Source: an uncultured Peptococcaceae bacterium
GTDB taxonomy: Bacteria > Bacillota > Peptococcia > Peptococcales > Peptococcaceae
DNA: 14,370 bases
Direction: 5' to 3'
NCBI GenBank assembly: GCA_958451915.1
Contig: CAUDRX010000042.1
Span: 1-14,370, forward strand
Part shown: positions 6,969 through 14,132 of the stretch, piece after piece
How the letters are laid out: every line of letters starts with the position of its first letter
Position numbering within the stretch: the first letter of the stretch is position 1
Made by a program: the position numbers and the translations under genes
The notes under the pieces: generated by a model
The model's database searches: none
Seen by the model: the letters and a program-made list of their open reading frames with translations, nothing else
Told to the model about the DNA's origin: nothing

Positions 6969-7010
6969 GATTGGCATCTGTATGCTGCAGGTGTCAGTCT
7001 TTTTTGTTTT
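6969..7010 (+). terminator. Terminator downstream of rsmE
   Basis: A 12-bp stem, GATTGGCATCTG (6969-6980) with CAGGTGTCAGTC (6988-6999), has three G-U pairs and a 7-base loop, and is followed by TTTTTT, G and TTTT. It lies about 76 bases after the rsmE stop. The intervening 6893-6968 shows no gene or clear structure beyond a short TCAGA/TCTGA repeat. Confidence 0.8.
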
Positions 7011-7077
7011 TCCGTGATACGTCTTGCGCTGTAGTATATGATATATTCCTCCATCGCCGCCCTTTCCACAATAGAAA

Positions 7078-7115
7078 TGCCCCCGATCATTCGGATCTCC
7101 AAATGATCGAGGGCA
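7078..7115 (-). terminator. Hairpin terminator after tupC
   Basis: A 14-bp stem, on the minus strand TGCCCTCGATCATT and AATGATCGGGGGCA with one G-U pair and a 10-base loop. On the minus strand it is followed by TTTCTATT, an imperfect T-tract. It lies 31 bases after the TGA of tupC and should end the tupABC transcript. The same hairpin could also block + strand read-through from rsmE. Confidence 0.72.
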
Positions 7116-7146
7116 CGTTATTTGATCTCACAGCAGGGTCGTTTCT

Positions 7147-7800
7147 TCATACCCCGTAAAACTCAAGAAATTGTGCGAGCGCTGGATGCGAAGGCCTATA
7201 CAGCGCCTGAGTGGCAGGACCGCGTTCCAGGAGCTGCCCGTTTTTCAGAAAGAGCACTTGATCTGCCAGACGCCGCGCCTGCTGCAGGCTGTGCGTCACG
7301 AGGATGAGTGCACACTGGCTCTCCTTCACATACTGCGCGATCAGCGTTTCCGATAACAGCGTCGACTCCATGTCCATTGCCGCCGTCGGTTCATCCAGGA
7401 TCACCAGGTCATAGGACCGCATCATCAAACGTACCAGCGCCATGCGCGCCGTTTCGCCGCCAGAGAGCCTGTGCGCCGGCTTATCCGCGAGATGATCCAG
7501 ATGCATCTTACGCATCAGTGACACTGCTTTAGCAGTGTCACCCGCTGCTAGCAGGATATTCCTGCGCGTTGTCATGCGAAAGGCAAAGTTCTTTTGCGGC
7601 ATGTAACCAACCGATACCCCGGTGATCGGGCGGCGGCGCTGGTCGCTCTTGATGACACCTGCCAGCACCCTGGCAAAAGTCGACTTGCCGCAGCCATTGG
7701 CACCGATGACGGCAGTGATCTCTCCCGCTGTGAACGAACCACCTGGAAAATCCAATACCACCTTACCCTCATAAGTCTTGGTAAAAGGTTGCACGTTCAT
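7147..7800 (-). CDS. tupC: Tungstate ABC transporter ATPase TupC
   Basis: A 217-residue ABC ATPase that should energise oxyanion import at the cytoplasmic face. Seen in order: Walker A GANGCGKST (33-41), Q-loop Gln69 (YMPQK), signature LSGGE (112-116), Walker B LVILDEP (132-138) and switch His170 (VTHS). The Tup assignment rests on gene order: it follows tupB with a 4-base ATGA overlap, and tupB follows a TupA-type binding protein. The ribosome site AGGAGG lies in the end of tupB. The protein is shorter than ModC or FepC proteins and has no C-terminal Mop/TOBE domain, as in known TupC proteins. Substrate is tungstate by analogy; molybdate cannot be excluded. Confidence 0.85.
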   Translation of the reverse strand: MNVQPFTKTYEGKVVLDFPGGSFTAGEITAVIGANGCGKSTFARVLAGVIKSDQRRRPITGVSVGYMPQKNFAFRMTTRRNILLAAGDTAKAVSLMRKMHLDHLADKPAHRLSGGETARMALVRLMMRSYDLVILDEPTAAMDMESTLLSETLIAQYVKESQCALILVTHSLQQARRLADQVLFLKNGQLLERGPATQALYRPSHPALAQFLEFYGV

Positions 7801-8483
7801 CGGCTCATCCTCCTCTGCACCACCGTCAGTACGATATTAACAAGAAGCGAGACTGTCATCAAGATCACGCCCAGCGCGATCCCCAGCGAAAAATTGCCGC
7901 GATTCGTATACTGCATGATCGCCGTCGTCATGACATTCGTTTTCCAGGCGATCGCTCCACCAACCATGGAGACTGCCCCCACCTCTGCGATGGATCGCGC
8001 GAACGCCAAAAGATACGCCGAAAAGATCTGGTAGACGCACTCATTGGTCAGGAGCCAGAACGTCTTGGGCCCGCTCAAGCCCAGCCCCCGGGCCGTTTCC
8101 CGCACTGCCGGCGCAACGCCAGCCACGTACGTCTCCATGTTTCCGATGACGATCGGCGTGATCAGCGCCACCTGCGCCAGTATCATGATCTCCACCGTAA
8201 AAAGCAGATGCATGTGGCGAAAAGGCCCTACGCCTGAAAAGAGCATATAGAACACGAGCCCGCAGACCACTGGCGGCATGCCCATGAGCGTGCGATTGAC
8301 GATCAGAAGCACACTGCGCCCCGGAAAGCGGAAAGTACCCAGCCAGATCCCCAGTGGGACACCGATGAGGAGTGCGATGATCGTGCTCTGGATACTCATC
8401 TCTGCCGTTACCGACAGGATCTCTAAAAGCTCCCGGTCGCAGGACAGGATAAGTGCAATGGCCTGTTCAAGCGCTGTTCCCAT
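7797..8483 (-). CDS. tupB: Tungstate ABC transporter permease TupB
   Basis: A 228-residue integral membrane permease of the binding-protein-dependent transport (BPD_transp_1) family with about five or six membrane segments. The conserved cytoplasmic EAA-type loop that contacts the ATPase is ETARGLGLSGPKTFW (129-143). The stretch MGMPPVVCGLVFYMLFSGVG and the region ARSIAEVGAVSMVGGAIAW are typical of TupB proteins. Start at 8483 has AAAGGAG about 8 bases upstream. It follows tupA after a 77-base gap holding an 11-bp hairpin, and overlaps tupC by four bases. Confidence 0.9.
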   Translation of the reverse strand: MGTALEQAIALILSCDRELLEILSVTAEMSIQSTIIALLIGVPLGIWLGTFRFPGRSVLLIVNRTLMGMPPVVCGLVFYMLFSGVGPFRHMHLLFTVEIMILAQVALITPIVIGNMETYVAGVAPAVRETARGLGLSGPKTFWLLTNECVYQIFSAYLLAFARSIAEVGAVSMVGGAIAWKTNVMTTAIMQYTNRGNFSLGIALGVILMTVSLLVNIVLTVVQRRMSR

Positions 8484-8503
8484 GTCTTCGCTCCTTTCAT
8501 AAA

Positions 8504-8529
8504 GATCCCGTGGGTCTCCCCACGGGATC
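8504..8529 (-). promoter_or_regulatory. Intercistronic hairpin between tupA and tupB
   Basis: A perfect 11-bp inverted repeat, GATCCCGTGGG and CCCACGGGATC, with a 4-base loop. On the minus strand it is followed only by TTTATG, too short a T-tract for strong termination. It lies 31 bases after the tupA stop and 20 before the tupB start. A stem here may protect the tupA mRNA end and give more lipoprotein than permease, or act as a leaky terminator. Confidence 0.65.
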
Positions 8530-8560
8530 GGTCCTTCTATCCTTGGTTATCTGATATCCA

Positions 8561-9574
8561 TCATTGAACTTCACCATCATTGGCCAGGAAGGTCAGGAAG
8601 GTCGCTTTGTCGGTGAGGATGTAAGCGCCTTGTTCTTCGGCCATCACAAGGCATGCGCCCATACCGGCATTGGCAGAGGTATACCAGCCGCTGTACTGTT
8701 CAAATGACACAGGGTCGGTCGTGATACCAAGAGATTCTGGCCAGAGAGAAAGCTCCTTGGTGTGGGTGCCGGATTCATCACCACGGGAAATGAATGGATA
8801 TTCTCCTTCAGCAATGGCCGTGAAAGCATCCTTAACGGTCGCAGCATCCTTGACGCCTGCCGGATCATCCGATGGCCCGCAGAGCACGAAATAGTTATAG
8901 AGGAAAGAGAGACGTTCGTTATCAAAGCCATCGACCACACGAGCGAAACCAGCATTGACAAATTCTTCTTCCTGAGACTTGGAATGAACGAGAATAGCAT
9001 CTGCATTGCCGTTCTCAGCAGCAGCGATCGCCTGGCCGGTACCGGCAGAAGCAACTTCGACATCATAGCCGTATTCTTCTTCAAAGACTGGAAGCAGATA
9101 ATCCAAAAGCCCCGAATCGTTCACCGAAGTCGTCGTGGACAGACGGATGGTCTTGGTCTCTTCCGTCGCTTCCGGGATGTCACCGTCGTAAACAGGCGCA
9201 TCATCGAGGCGATAGAAGAGGTATTCGCCGTAATCGTCATAACCGAAGTTGGCAGCGAGTTCAAGTGTGTCATCCAAGAGCAGCCAATGGATCAGAGCAT
9301 CGGCACCCTCGGTATTGACGGTGACATCAGAAACGGCATTGCCGCTGGCGTCAACAAATGGCGCATCCGGATTCACAGCGATCACCGTATAGGTGTTGAG
9401 CATATCGTCATCCTGTTCCTTGAGGATGGTCGTATCTACGACAACAGCGCTCTCATCACTGGCACTGGATTCCGCCGCACTGGATGCAGCTTGGTCATTA
9501 GATCCACCACCGCAGCCGACAAGGCCAACCATCAATGCGGAAGTGCACAAAAGGGCCAATAGTTTTTTCTTCAT
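8561..9574 (-). CDS. tupA: Tungstate-binding lipoprotein TupA, apparently circularly permuted
   Basis: A 337-residue lipoprotein that should capture tungstate outside the membrane for TupBC. Signal peptide MKKKLLALL..., lipobox LVGC with Cys21, then a Ser/Ala-rich linker. TupA core motifs: STTTSVNDSGLLDYLLPVFE (146-165), GTGQAIAAAENGNADAILVH (178-197), FVLCGPSDDPAG (229-240), ISRGDESGTHTKEL (262-275) and GAYILTDKATFL (317-328). The protein ends about 10 residues later. From memory of the family, normal TupA continues for roughly 60-80 residues with a segment like LFNPYGVIAVNP...W.TSEEGQ...FG...YG..LF. Here that segment is at the N-terminus instead: MLNTYTVIAVNPDAP (58-72), ADALIHWLLLDDTLELAANF (91-110) and YGEYLF (115-120). 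The start at 9574 has TGGAGGA 8 bases upstream; the open frame extends to 9703 but that would lie in the leader. Confidence 0.88.
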   Translation of the reverse strand: MKKKLLALLCTSALMVGLVGCGGGSNDQAASSAAESSASDESAVVVDTTILKEQDDDMLNTYTVIAVNPDAPFVDASGNAVSDVTVNTEGADALIHWLLLDDTLELAANFGYDDYGEYLFYRLDDAPVYDGDIPEATEETKTIRLSTTTSVNDSGLLDYLLPVFEEEYGYDVEVASAGTGQAIAAAENGNADAILVHSKSQEEEFVNAGFARVVDGFDNERLSFLYNYFVLCGPSDDPAGVKDAATVKDAFTAIAEGEYPFISRGDESGTHTKELSLWPESLGITTDPVSFEQYSGWYTSANAGMGACLVMAEEQGAYILTDKATFLTFLANDGEVQ

Positions 9575-9592
9575 GGGACATTCCTCCATTTC

Positions 9593-9744
9593 AAAAAATA
9601 AAAAGGACGCACCCTTTCCAAGACAAGAGGGCACACGTATTCGTGCACACACTTTGGCTTTTGGAAAGAGGCTCGTCCACCGCTTTTCAAAACCTGTGTC
9701 CATCGCCCGCGCTCAGTTGGGACGTGTCACTTTTTTCTGAAAAG
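9593..9744 (-). promoter_or_regulatory. Structured tupA leader, candidate oxyanion/cofactor riboswitch with terminator
   Basis: On the minus strand the roughly 150-nt leader contains a 27-nt block (plus 9661-9687) identical to one in the leader at 14190-14216. The block's 3' half (TTTCCAA, and GGACG before it) pairs with TTGGAAA and CGTCC just before TTTTTATTTTTT, giving a terminator-like closing stem. Inside is the hairpin GTGCACG-AATA-CGTGTGC (plus 9631-9648). The T-tract ends about 10 bases before the ribosome site of tupA. The layout is that of a transcription-terminating riboswitch. Parts such as GAGCCTC resemble what I remember of the Moco RNA motif, but I cannot confirm that. Confidence 0.6.
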
Positions 9745-9774
9745 ATTATACCATAGGGAGGGCAATTTTTTCAA
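9745..9774 (-). promoter_or_regulatory. tupA promoter
   Basis: On the minus strand TTGAAA (plus 9769-9774), 18-bp spacer, TATAAT (plus 9745-9750). The -10 is perfect and the -35 matches 5 of 6. It begins 21 bases after the stop of the CRP/WtpA-like gene, so tupABC has its own start. No terminator separates the two, so read-through from the upstream operon into the leader is also possible. Confidence 0.82.
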
Positions 9775-9795
9775 TAGATCTACCTGGTCAGATCA

Positions 9796-11100
9796 TCATG
9801 CGAAAATATCTTCTCCTACGATGCCCTGAGCCGGCAGGAAGTGGTACAAGCCAAAATCATTGGCGAGAAACGCCTTCACGAACGCCTGCGCCTCTTCCCT
9901 GAACACCGCTGTTGTCGGTATCGTCACACCATGAGTGATCGGCGTACCGCAAACGATATTTTCAGCATCAATGGCAAAAGTCGCTGTCGCATACAGATCA
10001 GCCTTCGACGGATCTGACAGGTCCATCTCAGCCGGTAGTTCGGCAAATTCTGCACCACGAGAAGCGGCTGCCGAATAATACTCGATCGCATACTGATAAG
10101 CAGGTGCTGTGCGCAACGTCAGCGCCGAGTCCATCCCGATATGTCCGGGATGCGCCAGGAGCCTGTCACCAAGTCCATCCTCTACGGCATTGCCGAGCAT
10201 CAGGGTCATCACACCACGGTAGCCGCTGGGATCACCATAATTTTGGTGGTAAAAAGTGGCATCTGATGCCAAAAGCTTCTCTTTCCAGTCTTCGCTGGAG
10301 ATATGATTGCCCGGCGTCGCACTCACGACCATCTTGTTCGATGCAAAAGTGATATAGCCTTTAGCGTGATGCGGAACGAGCAGCCTGGAAATAATCGTGT
10401 CGTCCGCAGTCACCAGCACATCACAGCGCGCTCCTGCAAGAATGCGGCGTACAAGATCGATAGAACCGCCGACATGCACCTCAGCCTGACGCTCCGGATG
10501 AGCAAGGTTCCAGCGTTGTGCCGTCTCTTTGACAACCTTCATCGCCACACCTGCGGTAAAGATCTGCAATGTCTTATCCTGTTCACGATACATGTCACGG
10601 CAATCGCGAATGAGGAAAAGCTCGTGGCGCACATCGTTGACCTTCTGCGCCAAGATGCCGAGGTAATTACGCAAAAGCCTGCTTTGAGCGGGAGCGATCG
10701 CGCTGTTATAGAAAGTGGTCATAGCATCCTCAGAAAACTCAAGAATGTCAGCCTCATACGCCAACGGATGCGGGCGATGTGGCGGCACAAATTTTCCCGG
10801 GCGTTTTTCCAGCGTCTCGCCCATGCGTGAGAGGGTCGGGATCTCATGCATCAACATCCCCGGCTCACCAAATCCTGGCATATCATATTTAAAGGCGCGC
10901 GGCACGAGAGGCTCAGCCGGCGTCCGTCGCAAGAACATGCGCCAACACCCTTTTTCAATCCCGGGCATCATTTCCCCCTTGGCCACATGAATAAGCTGTG
11001 GCTGCATGGCATCAAGCAACGCCAGGAGGTCGGCATCCTCAATGTCCTGAAAGAGCGTTGTCGAGCGCAGTTCTGGCAGATAGTCTGCATAGATACTCAT
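9796..11100 (-). CDS. Fusion of CRP-like sensor domain and WtpA-like tungstate/molybdate-binding domain
   Basis: A 434-residue protein with no signal peptide or membrane segment, so cytoplasmic. Residues about 8-165 resemble the cyclic-nucleotide-binding fold of CRP/FNR regulators. The evidence is LPELRSTTLFQDIEDADLLA at the start, a barrel-like middle, and a long helix near 130-162 (RLLRNYLGILAQKVNDVRHE) where CRP dimerises. Where CRP has its DNA-binding HTH, the protein has a type II periplasmic-binding-protein fold (about 177-434) like WtpA/ModA: LQIFTAGVAM, VHVGGSIDLVRRI, CDVLVTADDTII, FASNKMVVS, DPSGYRGVMTLMLG and CGTPITHGVTIP. The canonical cAMP phosphate cassette is not evident. Ribosome site AAAGGAGG precedes the ATG. 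It lies 13 bases after the ATPase gene and just before tupA. It may be a cytosolic oxyanion sensor or buffer; no function is proven. Confidence 0.78.
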   Translation of the reverse strand: MSIYADYLPELRSTTLFQDIEDADLLALLDAMQPQLIHVAKGEMMPGIEKGCWRMFLRRTPAEPLVPRAFKYDMPGFGEPGMLMHEIPTLSRMGETLEKRPGKFVPPHRPHPLAYEADILEFSEDAMTTFYNSAIAPAQSRLLRNYLGILAQKVNDVRHELFLIRDCRDMYREQDKTLQIFTAGVAMKVVKETAQRWNLAHPERQAEVHVGGSIDLVRRILAGARCDVLVTADDTIISRLLVPHHAKGYITFASNKMVVSATPGNHISSEDWKEKLLASDATFYHQNYGDPSGYRGVMTLMLGNAVEDGLGDRLLAHPGHIGMDSALTLRTAPAYQYAIEYYSAAASRGAEFAELPAEMDLSDPSKADLYATATFAIDAENIVCGTPITHGVTIPTTAVFREEAQAFVKAFLANDFGLYHFLPAQGIVGEDIFA

Positions 11101-11113
11101 GGTATTCCTCCTT

Positions 11114-11884
11114 TCACACTACAACACAAATATTACGTTTTGCATCCGCATCATACACCGTCTTGATCTCGAGGCCATAGAGCCTGGAGAGGGTCTCTCC
11201 ATTGAGGGAATCACTGGCCAGGCCTACACCGAGCACCCCATTGCGGTCAAGGATCGCCACCTTGCCATTGAGGATGATGGCATGATCTGGATTATGGGTG
11301 GTCATGATCAAGGCATAGCCTTCATCGGCAAGCTGCGAGATCATCTGTACGACACGGAACTGATTACCATAATCCAGATGGGCCGTCGGCTCGTCCAGAA
11401 GAATGATCTGCGGCTGTTGGGTGAGTGCCCGGGCGATCATCACCTGCTGACGCTCCCCGCCGGAGATCTCTGTGTAAAACTTGTCCCGTAAATGATATAT
11501 GTTCATCCGTTCGAGAGCAGCATCAGCGATCGCATAATCCTCCTTCGACGGATTGCCAAAAGCACCGATGTACGGAGAGCGGCCCATGACCGTGAAATCC
11601 CGTACTGTAAACGCATACGTGGGCACGTTTATCTGTGGGACATAACCGATAACTTTTGCCACCTCGCGCATGTTCATTGTCTTGGTCGAGCGGCCATTGA
11701 GCAGGATCTCTCCTGCGCCTGGTCTAAGCAGGCCCGCAATGCAGTTGAGCAGGGTCGACTTGCCAGCGCCGTTAGTCCCGAGGATAGACAGAACTTCTCC
11801 CTTGTCGAGGGAAAAATCCACATCATGAAAGATTGTGCGCTTTTTGTCATATGAAAACTTTAAACCTTGTACTTCTAAGATCAT
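11114..11884 (-). CDS. FepC/BtuD-type ABC ATPase of metal or oxyanion importer
   Basis: A 256-residue ATPase that pairs with the FecCD permease to power import. Walker A GTNGAGKST (36-44), Q-loop Gln84 (YVPQ), signature SGGERQ (141-146), Walker B IILLDEPTAHLD (160-171) and switch His197 (TTHNPDHA). These motifs and length are typical of iron-siderophore, cobalamin and MolBCA-type molybdate importers. Its ATG overlaps the stop of the permease gene by four bases (ATGA), with AGGA upstream. From its neighbours (a WtpA-like protein and tupABC) molybdate/tungstate is the best guess, but iron complexes or cobalamin are the commoner substrates of the family. Confidence 0.88.
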   Translation of the reverse strand: MILEVQGLKFSYDKKRTIFHDVDFSLDKGEVLSILGTNGAGKSTLLNCIAGLLRPGAGEILLNGRSTKTMNMREVAKVIGYVPQINVPTYAFTVRDFTVMGRSPYIGAFGNPSKEDYAIADAALERMNIYHLRDKFYTEISGGERQQVMIARALTQQPQIILLDEPTAHLDYGNQFRVVQMISQLADEGYALIMTTHNPDHAIILNGKVAILDRNGVLGVGLASDSLNGETLSRLYGLEIKTVYDADAKRNICVVV

Positions 11885-12927
11885 CGCAGATTCCTACTTT
11901 GCTTAACGAGAATAAAGATGAAAAATGGTGCCCCGATGATCCCTGTGAGGATCCCGATCTTGAGCTCTGCAGCATTGAGCGTACGGCAGAGGATGTCGAT
12001 GATGAGCATGAACACCCCGCCAAGGAGCATCACCACCGGCAGCATGCGCCTGTTATCGGCACCAATGATGAGCCGCGCACAATGCGGGATCACGAGACCG
12101 ACCCAGCCGATCGTGCCGCAAAGGCAGACACAGCTTGCCGTGATGAGGGTAGAGCATAGGATGAAGATACCGCGTGTCGCACGCAGGTTCACACCCAACG
12201 AGCGTGCTTCATTATCGCCCAGTGAGAGCACGTTGAGCCGATAACGCATGAGCAATATGACGATCACAGGAATGAGGATCGATGGCAGTACCGGCGCCAT
12301 ATCGGCCAGGCTCACCGTTGCAAAGGATCCCATCGTCCAATAGGTGATCTCGGCCAGCTCAGTGTCCGCATCGGCTACAAACTTGATGATGTTCATGACA
12401 GACGACATCAGGCTCCCGACGACGATCCCCGAGAGGATCAGAACCGTGGTGGATTCATTGCGCATGAGCCGCGGGATCATCACTGTCATCGCCACCGTAG
12501 CAATGCCGGTGACAAAAGCAAAAAACTGCACGCCACCGCTCGAAAGATCCAAAAGGATCGCCACCGCTGCACCCACACAGGCACCAGACGTCACTCCCAA
12601 AAGATCAGGCGAACACATTGGGTTCTTAAAAATACTCTGGTATGTTGCGCCAGACAAAGCCATTGCCGCACCCACAAGGGCAGCGGCAATGGTGCGCGGC
12701 AGCCGCAGTGAGAGCACAACAGCGCTCTCTATCTCTTCCGGGGTCTGATCGATCGGTAGCACATGCGATAAAAGGATGCGCGCCGTCTCAGCAAAAGGGA
12801 TGCTGTAGCGGCCGATAGCTAAAGAAGCCACCATAGCCGCTACCAGGAGCACGATCGACAAAACGATGACTATGATGTATTTCGCACGCGCTCTGGCAAG
12901 ATTATCAAGCGTTTGAGCGTTTTTCAT
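11881..12927 (-). CDS. FecCD-family ABC importer permease
   Basis: A 348-residue membrane permease with about ten predicted helices, the normal length for BtuC/FecCD/MolB proteins. Family motifs: LRLPRTIAAALVGAAMALSG, YQSIFKNPMCSPDLLGVTSG, EARSLGV (cytoplasmic loop toward the ATPase), GTIGWVGLVIPHCAR and ELKIGILTGIIGAPFFIFIL. It forms the homodimeric channel for the lipoprotein encoded just upstream. The gene begins six bases after the lipoprotein stop; its ribosome site is poor (GGTGGTGG about 16 bases upstream, inside the preceding gene), so it probably depends on translational coupling. It overlaps the ATPase gene by four bases. Confidence 0.9.
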   Translation of the reverse strand: MKNAQTLDNLARARAKYIIVIVLSIVLLVAAMVASLAIGRYSIPFAETARILLSHVLPIDQTPEEIESAVVLSLRLPRTIAAALVGAAMALSGATYQSIFKNPMCSPDLLGVTSGACVGAAVAILLDLSSGGVQFFAFVTGIATVAMTVMIPRLMRNESTTVLILSGIVVGSLMSSVMNIIKFVADADTELAEITYWTMGSFATVSLADMAPVLPSILIPVIVILLMRYRLNVLSLGDNEARSLGVNLRATRGIFILCSTLITASCVCLCGTIGWVGLVIPHCARLIIGADNRRMLPVVMLLGGVFMLIIDILCRTLNAAELKIGILTGIIGAPFFIFILVKQSRNLR

Positions 12928-12933
12928 GCGCGT

Positions 12934-14106
12934 TTACCGCTGACCACCACCCTGGCTCTGGGCGGCTGCTGTGTCGGCTTCATCCTGGCCGTCAGGAGTC
13001 AGACCGTTGAGCATGTTCTCTGCCTGTTCAGTGGTCATCTCTGTACCATTGAAGGTCTTATAGAAATCAATGACCTCGTTGACAAGGTAGTCGTGATCGA
13101 TGCCATTTTCTTCAGCGATCTCCGGCTGAATGCAGGACAACGCATAATCGATAAGCAGCGTACTCTCCATGCCATAGCGGTCCCAGCCAAAGCAGCCATA
13201 AGGCACACCATAGACGCGGCCATTCTTGACTGCGTTCAGATCTTTCCATCCATCCATCGTCTGGAGTTCTTCGATGATCCTGTGCTGATAAGTATTGCCG
13301 ACAAAGATCACATCCGGGTTGGCAGCAAAGACTTCTTCTGCAGTGACTTCAGAAGTTTCCTGGTTCACGTTCATCGTCGCTGTCGCAAAGACGCCCCCGC
13401 AGGTCTCGACCCAACTCTGCTGCATGCTGTCAGCACCAGCGGTCGCGGTGAGATTGTCCTGCATACCGGTAATGTAATAAACGACCGGTTTGTCTTCATC
13501 TGACAGATCGGCGGTCAGTTCATTGGCGCGATCCAATTTTTCCTGGATCATACTATTGAGCTTTTCTGTTTTTTCCTGATATTCACCGCCCAGCGCTTCA
13601 CCGAGCACACTGTAAGAATCGATCATCGTGTCATAGCTGTCCAGATTCAGATCCAGGGCAGGGATGCCCAGCTCTTCCAGTTGTTCGGGATATCCGGAAG
13701 AGAGTGAACTTGGATGCACGATAACAAAATCCGGATCGAGCTTGGCGACTTCTTCAACATTTGGCGTTGTCCCACCAAGCACAGGCACTTCGCTGGCTTT
13801 TGGATAGAAGAATTCTGTCCAGGCATTGACCAGACCGCTCTGAGCCTGCGCCCTCACAAGGTCACCGGCACCCAGTACATAGAGAGAAGCAGTGTAAGAT
13901 GGCCAGAGATTGACGATGCTGTCTACTTCAGCCGGGATCGTCACTTCACGGCCGCTGATATCTGTCACTGTTTTTTCCGTAGCCGTTTCCGCCGTTGCGC
14001 TGCTCTCTGCACTGCCTGAAGCAGGCGCAGTGTCTCCGCCACCACAACCAACAAGGCCTACGAGCATACAAGATACCAACAACAAAGATAGCATTTTCTT
14101 TTTCAT
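12934..14106 (-). CDS. TroA/FepB-type substrate-binding lipoprotein, possibly for molybdate or tungstate
   Basis: A 390-residue lipoprotein: signal MKKKMLSLLL..., lipobox LVGC with Cys21, a Ser/Ala/Thr linker to about 44, then a PF01497-type domain (about 45-350). Domain features: TDISGREVTIPAEVDSIVNL (48-67), NVEEVAKLDPDFVIVHPSS (116-134), VTAEEVFAANPDVIFVGN (254-271) and VYGVPYGCFGWDRYGMEST (298-316). It ends with a Gln/Gly/Ala-rich tail (AAAQSQGGGQR). The signal sequence is very like that of TupA nearby. Start at 14106 is set by AGGAGG about 10 bases upstream and by the lipoprotein signal. First gene of the importer operon, under the same type of leader as tupA. The fold family is also used for haem, siderophores and cobalamin; molybdate/tungstate (as for H. 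influenzae MolA) is inferred only from context. Confidence 0.85.
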   Translation of the reverse strand: MKKKMLSLLLVSCMLVGLVGCGGGDTAPASGSAESSATAETATEKTVTDISGREVTIPAEVDSIVNLWPSYTASLYVLGAGDLVRAQAQSGLVNAWTEFFYPKASEVPVLGGTTPNVEEVAKLDPDFVIVHPSSLSSGYPEQLEELGIPALDLNLDSYDTMIDSYSVLGEALGGEYQEKTEKLNSMIQEKLDRANELTADLSDEDKPVVYYITGMQDNLTATAGADSMQQSWVETCGGVFATATMNVNQETSEVTAEEVFAANPDVIFVGNTYQHRIIEELQTMDGWKDLNAVKNGRVYGVPYGCFGWDRYGMESTLLIDYALSCIQPEIAEENGIDHDYLVNEVIDFYKTFNGTEMTTEQAENMLNGLTPDGQDEADTAAAQSQGGGQR

Positions 14107-14132
14107 AAAGCATCTTCCTCCTGAAATAAATT

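Noticed and set aside
6893..7146. Hidden small gene or ncRNA between rsmE and tupC
   Set aside because: The short open frames there lack ribosome sites, and the visible structure is explained by two terminators (6969-7010 and 7078-7115).
9575..9703. N-terminal extension of TupA to 9703
   Set aside because: It would translate the structured leader and terminator, and would place residues before a standard lipoprotein signal peptide.
9593..9744. T-box riboswitch in the leaders
   Set aside because: CGTCC plus T-run and a GGTGG string resemble parts of a T-box, but the conserved AGGGTGGNACCGCG block and specifier-loop features are not seen, and the downstream genes are not amino-acid related.
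12934..14106. Calling the lipoprotein an iron-siderophore or cobalamin receptor outright
   Set aside because: The fold family fits, but the shared leader and surrounding tungstate/molybdate genes point elsewhere; substrate is left open.
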